Assembly (NCBI RefSeq): GCF_015477605.1
Contig: NZ_JADLQX010000015.1
Span: 145,099 to 209,098, forward strand
DNA: 64,000 nucleotides
Source of the DNA: Nocardia amamiensis
GTDB lineage: Bacteria > Actinomycetota > Actinomycetes > Mycobacteriales > Mycobacteriaceae
Direction: 5' to 3'
This document shows positions 7,776 through 16,428 of the stretch, piece by piece (position 1 is the first letter of the stretch; every line of letters begins with the position of its first letter). Made by a program: the position numbers and the translations under genes. The notes beneath the pieces were generated by a model that was not told the DNA's origin, searched no databases, and saw only the letters and a program-made list of their open reading frames with translations.

Positions 7776-9254
7776 TCAGGCGGCAGTGTTGCCGGGTTGC
7801 GGGGGTTGCCGCAGTTGTCGGCGGTGTTGTTCGTGTTGTTCGTGGATGCGGGTGATGGTTTCGGCGAGTAGTTCGCCGCTGTGGTGGCGGTGGTTCACGC
7901 GTGGGATCTGGTCGGGGTCGATGTGGGGTGGCGCGATCCATCCTGATCGCCCCGGGAACCGTGAATCGTTGCCGAGGGTGACGGTTTTCCAGCCGCCGGG
8001 TCCGTCGTGGACCAGCGAGTGGCAGTGATCGCAAGCCAAGGTTTCGTTGCCGATGTCGGTAGCGCCGCCCTTGGCGTAGTCGGTGATGTGGTGTACGGCG
8101 GACAGAGTGGCGGGCGCATCGCAGCCAGGGCGGGAGCAGCCGCGTAGGGCGGCGATCAACGCCAGCCGTTGCGCCGGGGTGGCCAGCCGCTTGGCGCGGC
8201 CCAAATGCAAAGGTAGCCCGCGGTGGTCGAACACGGCCAAGAACAGGTGCGCTTGTTCGGCTAGTTTCAATGCCTCGCCGATGGGGATGCTGCCGCCGGA
8301 GGCAGTGGTCGCCACCCCCGACCTCTTTTCGACATCGTCAATGCTCATGGTCAGAATCGCCGACACCGGCAACCCGCGGTGATTGCCCAATCGATCCAAG
8401 GCCAGCTCAGGTTCCAGCACCGCCACCAGGGCGTCGTGGTTGCGTTGGGCGGTCGAGCGGTGATCACGCTGCGCGGCGTCGGCCAGGGCGTGGGGGTCGA
8501 TCGGCCCGTCCAGGCCGGTGGGGCTGTCAGGGTCTTCGGGGTTGTTGATGCCGGGACGGGCGAACTTGGCCAGGATCGGATCCAGCAGTGCCCGCAGCAG
8601 CGGGGTGATCTCCCCGTGGATCGGGGTCATGCCGTCCGCGCGTTGACGCCCGAGGGTTATGCCGCGCATCCTTTTGCGATCCCCGTCGTCGGTTAGCCGC
8701 CCGTCGGGGTCGAGATGGGCGAGGATGCGGTCGCCGACCTTGCTGAGGTCGTCCGGGGATCCGGAGCGGGCGAATTCGGCCAGGATCTGTTCGGCCGCTT
8801 CGCGATCGGCGTCGTCGATGCCGCGAGGTACCCGTTTCATCACCGCCGCGATCCCGCGTGCATGATCGGCCGAGATTTCGCCCGCAGCCTGCGCCGCGGC
8901 GGTATGCGGCAGGAGCGGTGCGGTGTCGGCGCCGTCCATGGTGTGCCAGACGCCGAGGTCCCGCACCGCCGCGACCCGGCTGCCCGCGTCGGCGGCCGAC
9001 AACCGCAGGGTTTCCATCAGAAACCGTTTGCTGGTGCGTGCCCCGGCACGAGCCGGGATCGACCGCTCTTCCACCTCTACCAGCAACCGATGCGACACTG
9101 CCGCCAACCTGCGGGCGCAGGCCTCGATACCGCGCAGCAGATCGACAACCTCGTCATCGGACAATCTGGTCAGCGGCAGCTCGAGCAGACCCGCGACCGC
9201 GTCCGCCAGCGGCACCACCGCTGGCGACAACGATTTCTCCTCACCCGAACTCAT
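7776..9254 (-). CDS. 13E12-repeat family protein, DUF222 plus HNH endonuclease domain
   Basis: 492-aa protein with an N-terminal DUF222 region (ACARRLAAVSHRLLVEVEER, then SKRFLMETLRLSAADAGSRV) and a C-terminal HNH nuclease fold: RPGCDAPATLSAVHHITDYAKGG followed by N-E-T-L-ACDHCHSLVHDG (about residues 400-450). The paired CxxC-like residues and HH...N...H are intact. The REP13E12 family is repeated in mycobacterial and nocardial genomes and its role is unknown; some copies carry phage attachment sites. It is monocistronic and next to pseudogenes, which suits a mobile or repeat-associated locus. Confidence 0.9.
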   Translation of the reverse strand: MSSGEEKSLSPAVVPLADAVAGLLELPLTRLSDDEVVDLLRGIEACARRLAAVSHRLLVEVEERSIPARAGARTSKRFLMETLRLSAADAGSRVAAVRDLGVWHTMDGADTAPLLPHTAAAQAAGEISADHARGIAAVMKRVPRGIDDADREAAEQILAEFARSGSPDDLSKVGDRILAHLDPDGRLTDDGDRKRMRGITLGRQRADGMTPIHGEITPLLRALLDPILAKFARPGINNPEDPDSPTGLDGPIDPHALADAAQRDHRSTAQRNHDALVAVLEPELALDRLGNHRGLPVSAILTMSIDDVEKRSGVATTASGGSIPIGEALKLAEQAHLFLAVFDHRGLPLHLGRAKRLATPAQRLALIAALRGCSRPGCDAPATLSAVHHITDYAKGGATDIGNETLACDHCHSLVHDGPGGWKTVTLGNDSRFPGRSGWIAPPHIDPDQIPRVNHRHHSGELLAETITRIHEQHEQHRRQLRQPPQPGNTAA

Positions 9255-9604
9255 GTTCGAATCCTAGGCGAAACGGCTCAGCTCAGGCAATAGAAAGCCT
9301 TGTCTGATCTGCACTTTTCCTTCTGTCTCGCACGGGGATTCGACTCATCGGCGCGTCTGTCCGAGATGCGATTGAGGGGTGATCGTCCGCAACTGACGGA
9401 CCATGTGACCGATGTCCGGTGCGGATAGTCGGCGCATGGATCAGCAGGCAGATTTCTGCGACGCGCGATTCCTCAATCGTCAGGCAGTCAACGACTGGAT
9501 ACCGAAGGCTCGGGTTTCGAGACCGGAATCTGGACAACGCAGGCCGCTGGTGTCGGATGTGGTCGCTGGTCCGTCAGTCGGTCCGGTGGCGGAGAAATGA
9601 AGAA
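9255..9604. other. Intergenic stretch without a recognised gene
   Basis: About 350 nt upstream of the 13E12 gene. Short open frames exist on both strands but none has a convincing start, ribosome-binding site or family resemblance. It presumably holds the promoter of the minus-strand 13E12 gene. Confidence 0.4.
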
Positions 9605-9638
9605 GGCTCTGCACTGGGCGCGACGCCAGTGCAGAGCC
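9605..9638 (-). terminator. Strong hairpin terminator of the XRE-DUF397 operon
   Basis: GGCTCTGCACTGG (9605-9617) and CCAGTGCAGAGCC (9626-9638) form a perfect 13-bp stem with an 8-nt loop, 21 nt past the DUF397 stop codon. No U-tract follows on either strand. Confidence 0.7.
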
Positions 9639-9658
9639 GTCCGAGAAATCGGGAGTGG

Positions 9659-9871
9659 TCAGGTAGTGGGGCGATCGAACTCCCCATTCATCACGCCTGC
9701 GGTGAAGGCATTCCAGTCGCTCGGGGTGAACACCAGTACGGGGCCGGTGGAATTCTTACTGTCACGGATGCCGACCGCACCGCCTGCGAGGAAAGCGACT
9801 TCTACGCAGTCGGCTCCCCCTCCGCTGTGGCTCGACTTGAACCACCGCGCCCCGGTTAGATCAACGATCAC
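9659..9871 (-). CDS. DUF397 domain protein
   Basis: 70-aa protein with the DUF397 signature: LTGARWFKSSHSGGGADCVEVA at the N-terminus, then VGIRDSKNSTGPVLVF and a closing TPSDWNAFTAGV. Such proteins are almost always encoded behind XRE-family regulators with a DUF5753 domain in actinomycetes, as here; the start overlaps the upstream regulator by 11 nt. In Streptomyces, pairs of this type (for example BldB-like and WhiJ-like sets) act together in developmental control, probably as toxin-antitoxin-like or regulator-ligand partners. The specific role here is unknown. Confidence 0.9.
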   Translation of the reverse strand: MIVDLTGARWFKSSHSGGGADCVEVAFLAGGAVGIRDSKNSTGPVLVFTPSDWNAFTAGVMNGEFDRPTT

Positions 9872-10766
9872 GGCCGAACTCCCTTGCTATCTCACGTAAA
9901 AGATCCCGGCTGGGCCGGGTGTCCAGGCTTGCTTGCTGAAGCGTTGCGAAGGCCTGGCGACATCTCATTACATCCGTTCGTCCTTCAAGGTAGGCGCTTC
10001 CGGTGAAGCTCTCGCAGTAGACCAGGGGCGGCTCTCCCGGTTTGCCCCGCCCGCCGGGGGCGAAGTCCAGGATGGTGAACGGCGGCAGGGCTATGCCCAG
10101 CGGAAGCCCGACATGGAAGGGCAGTATTCGGACCTCCACATTGGCGAGAGTGCCAGCGTCCGCTACATGCCGCAACTGCGTGGCCATCACGCCCGGGTTG
10201 CCGACAACGGTTCGTAGCACGGACTCGTGAAGTACGAATGACGCCGTCGTCGGCTGGCGCGACCGAGTCAGGATGTGTCGTCGCTGATGCCGAAGTCGCA
10301 CACGGCGCTCCAGTTCTTCCTCGGTGTCTTCCGGGAAGTAGCGTCGGTCAATTGCCCGTGCGTAGTCGGCGGATTGCAGTAGTCCAGGTATCAGCAACGG
10401 CTGGAATACCGCCAACTCCTTTGCAGCGGTTTCCAATCCGACATACAGGTTGAACCATGCCGGGATCAGATCGCCATAGGCGTGCCACCACGACTTCGCT
10501 GGCGTCTGCTCGGCGAGGCCTCTGGCGACGTCCGTTTGGTCTTCATCGAGCCCGTATATCTCACACAGCGCCACAACGTCACGGACTCTGACTTTTTCGG
10601 TCAGCCCACGTTCCAGGCGGTTGAGGGTGGACTTGTGCCACTCCATGATCGCGGCGGCCCGCTCCGTGGTCAGCCCCGCTCCCTCGCGCGCTTCTCTCAA
10701 GAACCGGCCGAGCTGCCTGCGCAGCAGGGTGCTGCCCGAGTCCTCCGGTTCGCCTTCGTCGGTCAT
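9861..10766 (-). CDS. XRE-family regulator with DUF5753 domain
   Basis: 301-aa regulator. Residues ~10-75 are a helix-turn-helix: LLRRQLGRFLREAREGAGL, TTERAAAIMEWHKSTLNRLERG. The rest is DUF5753, recognisable from PAWFNLYVGLETAAKELAVFQP, IPGLLQSADYARA, LHESVLRT and the C-terminal block LVYCESFTGSAYLE. The start was placed at ATG 10766 (TDEGEPED...), dropping 25 upstream residues that are not family-like. It is co-transcribed with the overlapping DUF397 gene, and a hairpin terminator closes the operon. Confidence 0.92.
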   Translation of the reverse strand: MTDEGEPEDSGSTLLRRQLGRFLREAREGAGLTTERAAAIMEWHKSTLNRLERGLTEKVRVRDVVALCEIYGLDEDQTDVARGLAEQTPAKSWWHAYGDLIPAWFNLYVGLETAAKELAVFQPLLIPGLLQSADYARAIDRRYFPEDTEEELERRVRLRHQRRHILTRSRQPTTASFVLHESVLRTVVGNPGVMATQLRHVADAGTLANVEVRILPFHVGLPLGIALPPFTILDFAPGGRGKPGEPPLVYCESFTGSAYLEGRTDVMRCRQAFATLQQASLDTRPSRDLLREIAREFGRDR

Positions 10767-10924
10767 CCGATGCTCCCCCAATCGTTGCGTTCCGCGGTTA
10801 CCGCTTGATTCAGAATGCGCCGATCGTAGGCGCCATCGCACAACTCCATCAGGCGATTCCGGCGGGTTTGCCGAGGTCGTCGTATTCCCGCGCCCCGGCT
10901 GGGTAGTTGACGCATCTTCTCCGC

Positions 10925-11170
10925 ATGGCTAAGACCATTCGACTCAGCAGGGCGCAGGCCGCGGTGCTGTCGGCGCTGAAGCCCGGCGGAATCCTTTCTG
11001 TCGCTTCGCTCATGAAGACGGCCGGGCTTACCGGTTGGCAGGTTCGCCACGCGGTGATGCGTCTTCGGTTGCGAGGTCTGATCGTCGCGGGCGGCTGGAT
11101 CGGTCCCAGCGGCTACCAGATCACCAGGCGAGGCCGGGACACGCTCACGGCCCATGGCCGGTACTCCTAG
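10925..11170 (+). CDS. Small winged-helix-like protein
   Basis: 81-aa basic protein, probably DNA-binding: IRLSRAQAAVLSALKPGG, SVASLMKTAGLTGWQVRHAVMRLRLRGL and GPSGYQITRRGRDTL have the spacing of a winged helix with a recognition helix around residues 33-48 and a wing near 60-70. No specific family was recognised. The ATG at 10925 is preferred over an in-frame upstream start at 10907 because the product then begins MAKTIRLS. The following small gene starts 14 nt after its stop, suggesting an operon. Confidence 0.6.
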   Translation: MAKTIRLSRAQAAVLSALKPGGILSVASLMKTAGLTGWQVRHAVMRLRLRGLIVAGGWIGPSGYQITRRGRDTLTAHGRYS

Positions 11171-11183
11171 GGAGCCGGCGAAC

Positions 11184-11552
11184 ATGTTGCACATCACTTC
11201 GACCGGGCACGGCGAGGCCAGGTGGCGGATGACCGGCCGACGCATCGAGATGGAGTCGTTCACCGATTACCGCAGTCGGACCCTTGCCTACCGGATGCGT
11301 CTGGACGGAACGACGGTGGATATCCCCAACGGCGCGGCCGGAGTCGTGTACTTCGGCGAAGACGGCGCACGCCCTGACCTCGCCCTTGTGCGTGAGTGGT
11401 TCCCCAAGCATTGGCAGCTGTGGGACGCGGTGAAATCCGCGTATTGGGATGTTGTTCTGCCTCTTGCCTACCCGCGCCGCGAAACCCAGACCCGGAACGC
11501 CGACGATTACGTGCCGGGCAACCGCACTTCCGCGATGCCCCCCGACGTATGA
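11184..11552 (+). CDS. Hypothetical protein, 122 aa
   Basis: Not recognised. The product is soluble with many aromatic and charged residues (MTGRRIEMESFTDYRSRTLAYRMR, VREWFPKHWQLWDAVK) and a polar, probably unstructured C-terminus. The ATG at 11184 is preceded by GGGAG; an in-frame ATG at 11154 would overlap the winged-helix gene by 17 nt. Its position behind a small DNA-binding protein and next to an XRE/DUF397 pair is typical of actinobacterial accessory loci. Confidence 0.5.
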   Translation: MLHITSTGHGEARWRMTGRRIEMESFTDYRSRTLAYRMRLDGTTVDIPNGAAGVVYFGEDGARPDLALVREWFPKHWQLWDAVKSAYWDVVLPLAYPRRETQTRNADDYVPGNRTSAMPPDV

Positions 11553-11647
11553 GGCCTCTCGCCAGCCCCTCCCAGCAGTCCGGTCGTCACAGCCTTTCTG
11601 CTCGGATTCTCCAGGTGCTCAAGGCAATTGTCGGCTAGGTTAGGTGG

Positions 11648-12145
11648 GTGACCAAGGTCGTCTGGGAGGCATATCCGCAACGCGCTGGACTCGCTGAGCA
11701 CACACCCGGTTACCTACTATCCGACGATCCGTTCCAGATTGCCGAGCGGCTCTCCGATGTAGGTTTCGAGACGGTCCATCTCACCGGCGCACGCTGGACT
11801 CGGTCCGACGAGAACTACACCTACACGGCAACCGTCACCGAATCGGAGGGGTCCCACGCCGACGCCGCCGCCGAAATCAATCGGTACCTGAAGGCGACCG
11901 AACTGCAGCAAGACGTCCGGCGCATCCTGTACGCCTTCGTGATCCGCCAGGACTGCGGCGACGGGCCGGTCAGCCGTGACGAGGCATTACGTGTCGCCGG
12001 TAGTCAAGCGGCCCTCGACGCGTTGATCTACCTGCGTCCGCGAGCCGAGGACGTCGGCGTGGACGAGATCCTGCACCGCGGGATCGATGCGCTGGCCCTA
12101 CTGCACGCCGAACGCGAGCTGGGTCTGCTGAACGACGACGACTAG
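11648..12145 (+). CDS. Hypothetical protein, 165 aa
   Basis: Not recognised. An acidic, probably all-soluble protein with a mixed alpha/beta start (LLSDDPFQIAERLSDVGFETVHLTGARW) and a helical C-terminal half (RRILYAFVIRQDCGDG, SRDEALRVAGSQAALDALIYL, ILHRGIDALALLHAERELGLL). It starts at GTG 11648 right behind the TAGGTTAGGTGG stretch. It is convergent with the TetR gene at 12169-12729. No membrane segment or signal peptide is visible. Confidence 0.55.
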   Translation: MTKVVWEAYPQRAGLAEHTPGYLLSDDPFQIAERLSDVGFETVHLTGARWTRSDENYTYTATVTESEGSHADAAAEINRYLKATELQQDVRRILYAFVIRQDCGDGPVSRDEALRVAGSQAALDALIYLRPRAEDVGVDEILHRGIDALALLHAERELGLLNDDD

Positions 12146-12168
12146 CTGTACCGACCTGAGAGGTTCCG

Positions 12169-12729
12169 TCAGCTTGCCGCGCCGCCGATCAGCGCACGCA
12201 CCAACCGGTCCAGCGCGGGGCGTGGATCGAAGTCGGGCGCCGGATTCGCCAACTGGTGCAGGATGATTCCGTCGAACTGGGCGACGAGAATCCGCGTCGC
12301 CGCCTCGTCGCCGCCGACTCCGGCCAGCAGGGTGGCGGCCCAGCCGGTCAGTCGGCGGTGTCCGCGCCGCACGCTCTCGCGCAGCGCGGGCATGGTCTGC
12401 GCTTCCAGGAACAGGGCATAGCGGGCCAGCGTTCGTATCCGGTCGGTGCGCGCCGCGTGGACCACGAAGGCGGCCATGCCGTCGACGAGTTCATCGATCG
12501 TGCTCGGTACGGGCCTGCGGCTGAGCGCTTCCCAGTCCGCGTAGTCGCGTGCTTCGAGCCGCTCGGCGATGCCGGTCAGCAGCGCCTCGCGGGTGCGGAA
12601 GTAGTTGGATGCCGACCCGGCGGGCATGCCGGCGACCTCGTCGACCGCCCGATGGGTGAGCGCACGGGTGCCGCGGGACCCGAGCAGCTCGATCGCCGCG
12701 TCCAGAACGAGTTCGCGCTTGGTGGACAC
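12169..12729 (-). CDS. TetR family regulator, divergent from the FAD monooxygenase
   Basis: 186-aa TetR repressor. The N-terminal HTH is RELVLDAAIELLGSRGTRAL, THRAVDEVAGMPAGSASNYFRTREALL (residues ~5-50), with a helical ligand domain behind it. The GTG at 12729 is 6 nt from a TAGTAT box on the minus strand, so the mRNA is probably leaderless. That box lies inside one of two ACTAC-N4-GTAGT palindromes in the shared intergenic region, so it very likely represses itself and the divergent monooxygenase. The inducer may be a substrate of that enzyme. Confidence 0.9.
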   Translation of the reverse strand: MSTKRELVLDAAIELLGSRGTRALTHRAVDEVAGMPAGSASNYFRTREALLTGIAERLEARDYADWEALSRRPVPSTIDELVDGMAAFVVHAARTDRIRTLARYALFLEAQTMPALRESVRRGHRRLTGWAATLLAGVGGDEAATRILVAQFDGIILHQLANPAPDFDPRPALDRLVRALIGGAAS

Positions 12730-12737
12730 ACCGTAAT

Positions 12738-12751
12738 ACTACATCGGTAGT
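12738..12751. promoter_or_regulatory. TetR operator 1 (ACTAC-N4-GTAGT)
   Basis: A perfect 5-bp-arm palindrome overlapping the minus-strand -10 box (TAGTAT) of the TetR gene. The second copy is 42 nt away. Two identical-arm palindromes in one divergent promoter region is strong evidence for an operator pair. Confidence 0.7.
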
Positions 12752-12779
12752 GATGCTGGTTACAGCCGCCGCGCCTCGC

Positions 12780-12793
12780 ACTACATTAGTAGT
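12780..12793. promoter_or_regulatory. TetR operator 2 (ACTAC-N4-GTAGT)
   Basis: Same arms as operator 1 with a different centre (ATTA rather than ATCG). It overlaps TACATT (12782-12787), a TANNNT-type -10 candidate for the FAD monooxygenase on the plus strand. Confidence 0.7.
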
Positions 12794-12841
12794 ACCGTCG
12801 AGGTGAGCGGCCCGCGGCGCGGGCAGGAGAAAGGGGAAGCC

Positions 12842-13939
12842 ATGTCGGAGGCGGTCGTCGTGGGCGGTGGCATCGGCGGTCTGGCGGCCGCTGTGGCCTT
12901 CCTCCGGCAGGGGTGGGATGTCGAAGTGCTCGAACGGGCCACCGAGATCACCGCCGTCGGCGCTGGACTGTCCCTGTGGCCCAACGCGCTTCGCGCCCTC
13001 GACGCGCTCGGTCTCGGCGATCGGGTCCGCGAACGTGCCGTCGAGGGAGGGACGGCGGGCATCCGGGATCCAGCGGGCCGCTGGCTGACGCGGATGGACG
13101 CCGAGGCGATCCGGGCGCGCTACGGCAGCCCGATCATGATGCACCGCGCCGACCTGGTGCACATCCTGCGCTCGGCGATCCCCGCGGACGCGGTGCGCAC
13201 CGGCGTCACGGTGACCGAAGCCGCAGTCGATGGCACGGTGCGGCACTCGGCCGGAACGTCCAGCGGCGACATCGTCGTCGGCGCCGACGGCATCCGCAGC
13301 GTTGTGCGCCGCGCGGTCTGCGGGGAGGTGCGGCCGCGCTATGGCGGCTATACCGCGTGGCGGGTCGTCGTCACGCCGCATGAGCCGATCGTCGGCATGG
13401 GCGAAACCTTGGGCCGCGGCGAGCGTTTCGGCTACGGCGCGATCGCTGACGGCCGGGTCTACTGCTTCGCGACGGCGAATATGCCCGAGGGCGCCCCGGG
13501 CGGCGGGCTGGCCGAGCTGCATGACCGATTCGGTGGGTGGCATGAGCCGATCCCCGGCCTGCTCGCGGCGGCGAACGAGTCCGACCTGCTGCAGCACGAC
13601 CTCTACGATCTGCCCGCACTGAAAACCTATGTGGCAGGGCGCGTCGCGCTGGTCGGCGACGCGGCGCACGCGATGATGCCCACCCTCGGACAGGGTGCCT
13701 GCCAGGCGCTGGAGGACGCGGTGGTGCTGGCCAGGGCGGCCGCCGACGAAGATCTCACCCGCTACGACCGGGCGCGCAGGCCGCGCACACGGATGATCGC
13801 CGACCGCTCCCGTCGCTTCGGCGCGGCGGCACAACTCTCGTTCGCGCCTGTGGTCGCTATCCGCGACACCCTGGTACGCGCGATCCCCTCGTCGGTACAG
13901 CTCAGATCGCTGGGATCAGTGCTGGATTGGACCTGCTAG
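12842..13939 (+). CDS. FAD-dependent monooxygenase (PHBH/UbiH-like)
   Basis: 365-aa class A flavin monooxygenase. The dinucleotide-binding motif VVGGGIGGLAAAVAF opens the protein, DIVVGADGIRSVVRR is the DG motif (about residue 145), and VALVGDAAHAMMPTLGQGACQALED is the GD motif (about residue 270), all intact. Such enzymes hydroxylate aromatic substrates with NAD(P)H and O2; the substrate cannot be told from sequence. The ATG at 12842 follows GAAAGGGGAAG. It is controlled, by position, by the divergent TetR protein through the two palindromes upstream. Confidence 0.92.
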   Translation: MSEAVVVGGGIGGLAAAVAFLRQGWDVEVLERATEITAVGAGLSLWPNALRALDALGLGDRVRERAVEGGTAGIRDPAGRWLTRMDAEAIRARYGSPIMMHRADLVHILRSAIPADAVRTGVTVTEAAVDGTVRHSAGTSSGDIVVGADGIRSVVRRAVCGEVRPRYGGYTAWRVVVTPHEPIVGMGETLGRGERFGYGAIADGRVYCFATANMPEGAPGGGLAELHDRFGGWHEPIPGLLAAANESDLLQHDLYDLPALKTYVAGRVALVGDAAHAMMPTLGQGACQALEDAVVLARAAADEDLTRYDRARRPRTRMIADRSRRFGAAAQLSFAPVVAIRDTLVRAIPSSVQLRSLGSVLDWTC

Positions 13940-14353
13940 CTGCCAGAACCGCACAAGCGTTTGCAACTCTGGCACGTGATAGTGGCTCAGTGGCGGATCC
14001 CCGGCCCGGTGTGCTCCTCCTTTCGCGACCAGCCGCGACGAGGCAGCGGCAAGCTCCCGCACACTGCAACGCCGCCCGATCGTATTCGGGCACGTCGCTG
14101 TCCTCGACCAGCTGATCGAGGTGTTCTGGCAGTGGCGCCGCCCATCGGCCGACGATGGTCGCCGCCGCGTCCAGAATCTCCACCCGGCGGCGGTGAAGGC
14201 GTTCGGCAGTCGAAGATCGCGACGGTCGCCGGGGCGCAAGGTCAAAACGACCCCAGGCGTTGCCGCGGTCAGGTCCCGCCACACCGGGTACAGACGGCGC
14301 AGCGCACGCGAGTCCCGATCCAGGCGAAGCAGAAGTCTCGCGAGGCAGTACAC
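13930..14353 (-). pseudogene. Possible remnant of a DUF6545 / MAB_1171c-like protein
   Basis: On the minus strand from 14353, SRALRRLYPVWRDLTAATPGVVL resembles the start of the DUF6545 cytoplasmic domain. About 45 codons on (near 14210) the plausible continuation, ERLHRRRVEILDAAATI and later PEYDRAALQCAGACRCLVAAG, is in another frame. No membrane segments that should precede this domain are present. It appears to be a 5'-truncated, frameshifted relic. The assignment is from pattern memory and is tentative. Confidence 0.4.
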
Positions 14354-15319
14354 CTAGGGCGCAACGAAGTCGCGGAGGGCATGGCCGCAGCGGGCGGCTT
14401 GGGCGCGGAGGGCATCGACGAGTTCCTGCGGACCGGCGAGCAAGGTGAAGTCGAGGTCCACCGAGGTGATCATCCACACCAGTTGCTCCGGTGACTCGGC
14501 GCCGACATACAGGCGGCAGTTGTGGTCGTCGACGGCCTCCACGGCGCCCATCCCCGGCCACAAGCGGTCGGCGGCGTCCTCGGCGGAGCGGTGCAGGAGC
14601 ACGGTCGCTTGATGCGGCCACGAATGGAGCGACAGCCGCATGGAAAGGTACGACGCGACATCGCCTTCCGGCGGCTCCCGCGGTGTGAAGCGGGGGCCGG
14701 TGGGAATCCGCGGGGTGATCCGGTCCACCCGGAAGGTGCGCCAGTCGGCGCGGTCGACGTCCCAGGCGACCAGGTACCAGTGCCTACTGAAGTGCACGAG
14801 CGTGTGCGGCTCGGCGGTGCGCAGGCTGGGCGTCCCGGTGTGCGAGCGGTAGTCGAATCGCAAGCGTTCGTGTCGCTGACAGGACTCGGCGATGGCCATG
14901 AGGGTATCGGGGTGGACCTGTACAGCGGGCGCGGCAACGCGCAGCGTGGCGCCGCGCAGCGTGCGGACGCGGTGCCGCAACCGGGGTGGCAGCACCTGCT
15001 CCAGCTTGGTCAAGGCGCGCAGCGACGCTTCCTCGAGGCCGGTCACGGTGCCGGAGGCGCTGCGCAGGCCGACCGCCACCGCCACTGCTTCGTCGTCGTC
15101 GAGCAGCAGGGGCGGTAGCGCGGCGCCCGCGCCGAGCCGGTAACCGGCCGTGCCTTGGGTCGCGTGGACCGGGTAGCCGAGTTCGCGCAACCGGTCGATG
15201 TCGCGGCGGACGGTTCGTCCGGTGACGCCGAGCCGTTCGGCCAGTTCGGCGCCGGTCCAGTCGCGGTGCGTCTGCAGCAGGGCCAGCAGTTTGAGCAGGC
15301 GGGCCGACGTTTCCAACAT
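14354..15319 (-). CDS. WYL-domain transcriptional regulator (DeoR/YafY type)
   Basis: 321 aa. The N-terminal winged HTH is RLLKLLALLQTHRDWTGAELAERLGVTGRTVRRDIDRL (residues ~7-45, family order kept but not quoted in full), followed by the WYL domain with RLRFDYRSHTG, PHTLVHFSRHWYLVAWDVDR (residues ~165-195) and a C-terminal WCX extension ending at residue 321. WYL domains bind nucleic acid or small ligands and such proteins are mostly repressors. No target gene is adjacent: a relic lies downstream and another WYL regulator follows upstream on the same strand. Confidence 0.9.
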   Translation of the reverse strand: MLETSARLLKLLALLQTHRDWTGAELAERLGVTGRTVRRDIDRLRELGYPVHATQGTAGYRLGAGAALPPLLLDDDEAVAVAVGLRSASGTVTGLEEASLRALTKLEQVLPPRLRHRVRTLRGATLRVAAPAVQVHPDTLMAIAESCQRHERLRFDYRSHTGTPSLRTAEPHTLVHFSRHWYLVAWDVDRADWRTFRVDRITPRIPTGPRFTPREPPEGDVASYLSMRLSLHSWPHQATVLLHRSAEDAADRLWPGMGAVEAVDDHNCRLYVGAESPEQLVWMITSVDLDFTLLAGPQELVDALRAQAARCGHALRDFVAP

Positions 15320-15393
15320 GTCGTCCAGAATGCCGGAAGCAACACCGTCCGGCTCAGCCGCCGACCGGTCTCTCGGACGGGCGCCGGGGTGGC

Positions 15394-16365
15394 CTACGCG
15401 CCGGAGTAGCGCGCGTGCATCGCGGCGGCTGTCGCCGCGAGCCGCGCGCGCAGCTGCGGCGGTTCCAGCACTTCGACGAACTCACCGAGCGGAAGAATGC
15501 CCGTCGCGAGCACCTCGTAGGACTCAGAGGGCACCACCACCTCCACCCATCCTTCGGCATCGGGTGGTCCCGCGGAGGCCAGCGCCTCCGCGACCGCCGC
15601 CGGATCGTTCATCAGCCGCAGCAGCCGTAGGTGGCTTGCCGCGATCCGGCACCGCGCCCGCACGCGCAGCATCGAGCGCGCGAAATCGTCGGCGGCGTCG
15701 GCCCAGTGTGCCCGCAAGTCGAATTCCGCCGGGCGGACGAAGGTTTCGCCGGTCGGTTCGGCGGCGAGGATGCGGCTCACGCGATAGGAACGCAGCGCCG
15801 ACCCGTCGCGGGCCACCAGGTACCAGGTGCCCGCTTTGAGTACCAGGCCCAGCGGGTCGAGCTCGCGTTCGACCACCTTGTCCTTGCGTCCGTACCGCAC
15901 GCGCAGCCTCCGGTCGTGCCAGAGCGCGTCGGCGACAGTCGCGAGCGTCGGCGTCTCGTCCGGCCGGTGGAACCAGCCCGGCGCGTCCACGTGCACCCGC
16001 TCGGCGATGCGCGTCGCGCGCCCGCGCAGTTCGGGCGGCAGTGCGGCGAGCACCTTCAGCTGCGCGGTGGCCAGCACCGTGCCGAGCCCCAGATCGGCGG
16101 CGGCTCCGGGCAACCCGGTCAGCAGTACCGCGTCGGCCTCCTCGGTGGTGAGTCCGGTCAGCCGGGTTCGGTAGCCGTCGACCAGCCGCACGCCGCCTGC
16201 CCGGCCCGGCTCGCTGTACACCGGGACACCCGCCGCCGAAAGCGCATCGATATCGCGATACACGGTGCGTACCGAAACCTCCAGCTCCCTGGCCAGCTCA
16301 GGCGCCGTCAACCGGCCGCGTGTCTGCAGCAGTAACAACAGCTGCACCAGTCGACTCGCCCGCAT
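15394..16365 (-). CDS. WYL-domain transcriptional regulator
   Basis: 323 aa, paralogous in architecture to the WYL gene just downstream. The wHTH has SRLVQLLLLLQTRGRLT, ELARELEVSVRTVYRDIDAL; the WYL domain has LRVRYGRKD, DPLGLVLKAGTWYLVARDG (about residues 180-200). The start at 16365 (RASRLVQLL) is the one consistent with the family; the frame stays open far upstream, antisense to the next gene. It is divergent from the small flavin-type oxidoreductase at 16429, with only 63 nt between them, so that gene is its most likely target. Confidence 0.9.
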   Translation of the reverse strand: MRASRLVQLLLLLQTRGRLTAPELARELEVSVRTVYRDIDALSAAGVPVYSEPGRAGGVRLVDGYRTRLTGLTTEEADAVLLTGLPGAAADLGLGTVLATAQLKVLAALPPELRGRATRIAERVHVDAPGWFHRPDETPTLATVADALWHDRRLRVRYGRKDKVVERELDPLGLVLKAGTWYLVARDGSALRSYRVSRILAAEPTGETFVRPAEFDLRAHWADAADDFARSMLRVRARCRIAASHLRLLRLMNDPAAVAEALASAGPPDAEGWVEVVVPSESYEVLATGILPLGEFVEVLEPPQLRARLAATAAAMHARYSGA

Positions 16366-16415
16366 GCCTGCGAGACTAGCCGGAAAACCTGACAGAAGAT
16401 GACAAGTATTCGCCG

Positions 16416-16421
16416 TACCGT
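16416..16421 (+). promoter_or_regulatory. -10 box before the pyridoxamine-oxidase-like gene
   Basis: TACCGT lies 7 nt before ATG 16429 and there is no ribosome-binding site, consistent with leaderless transcription. Confidence 0.35.
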
Positions 16422-16428
16422 CGTGCCC

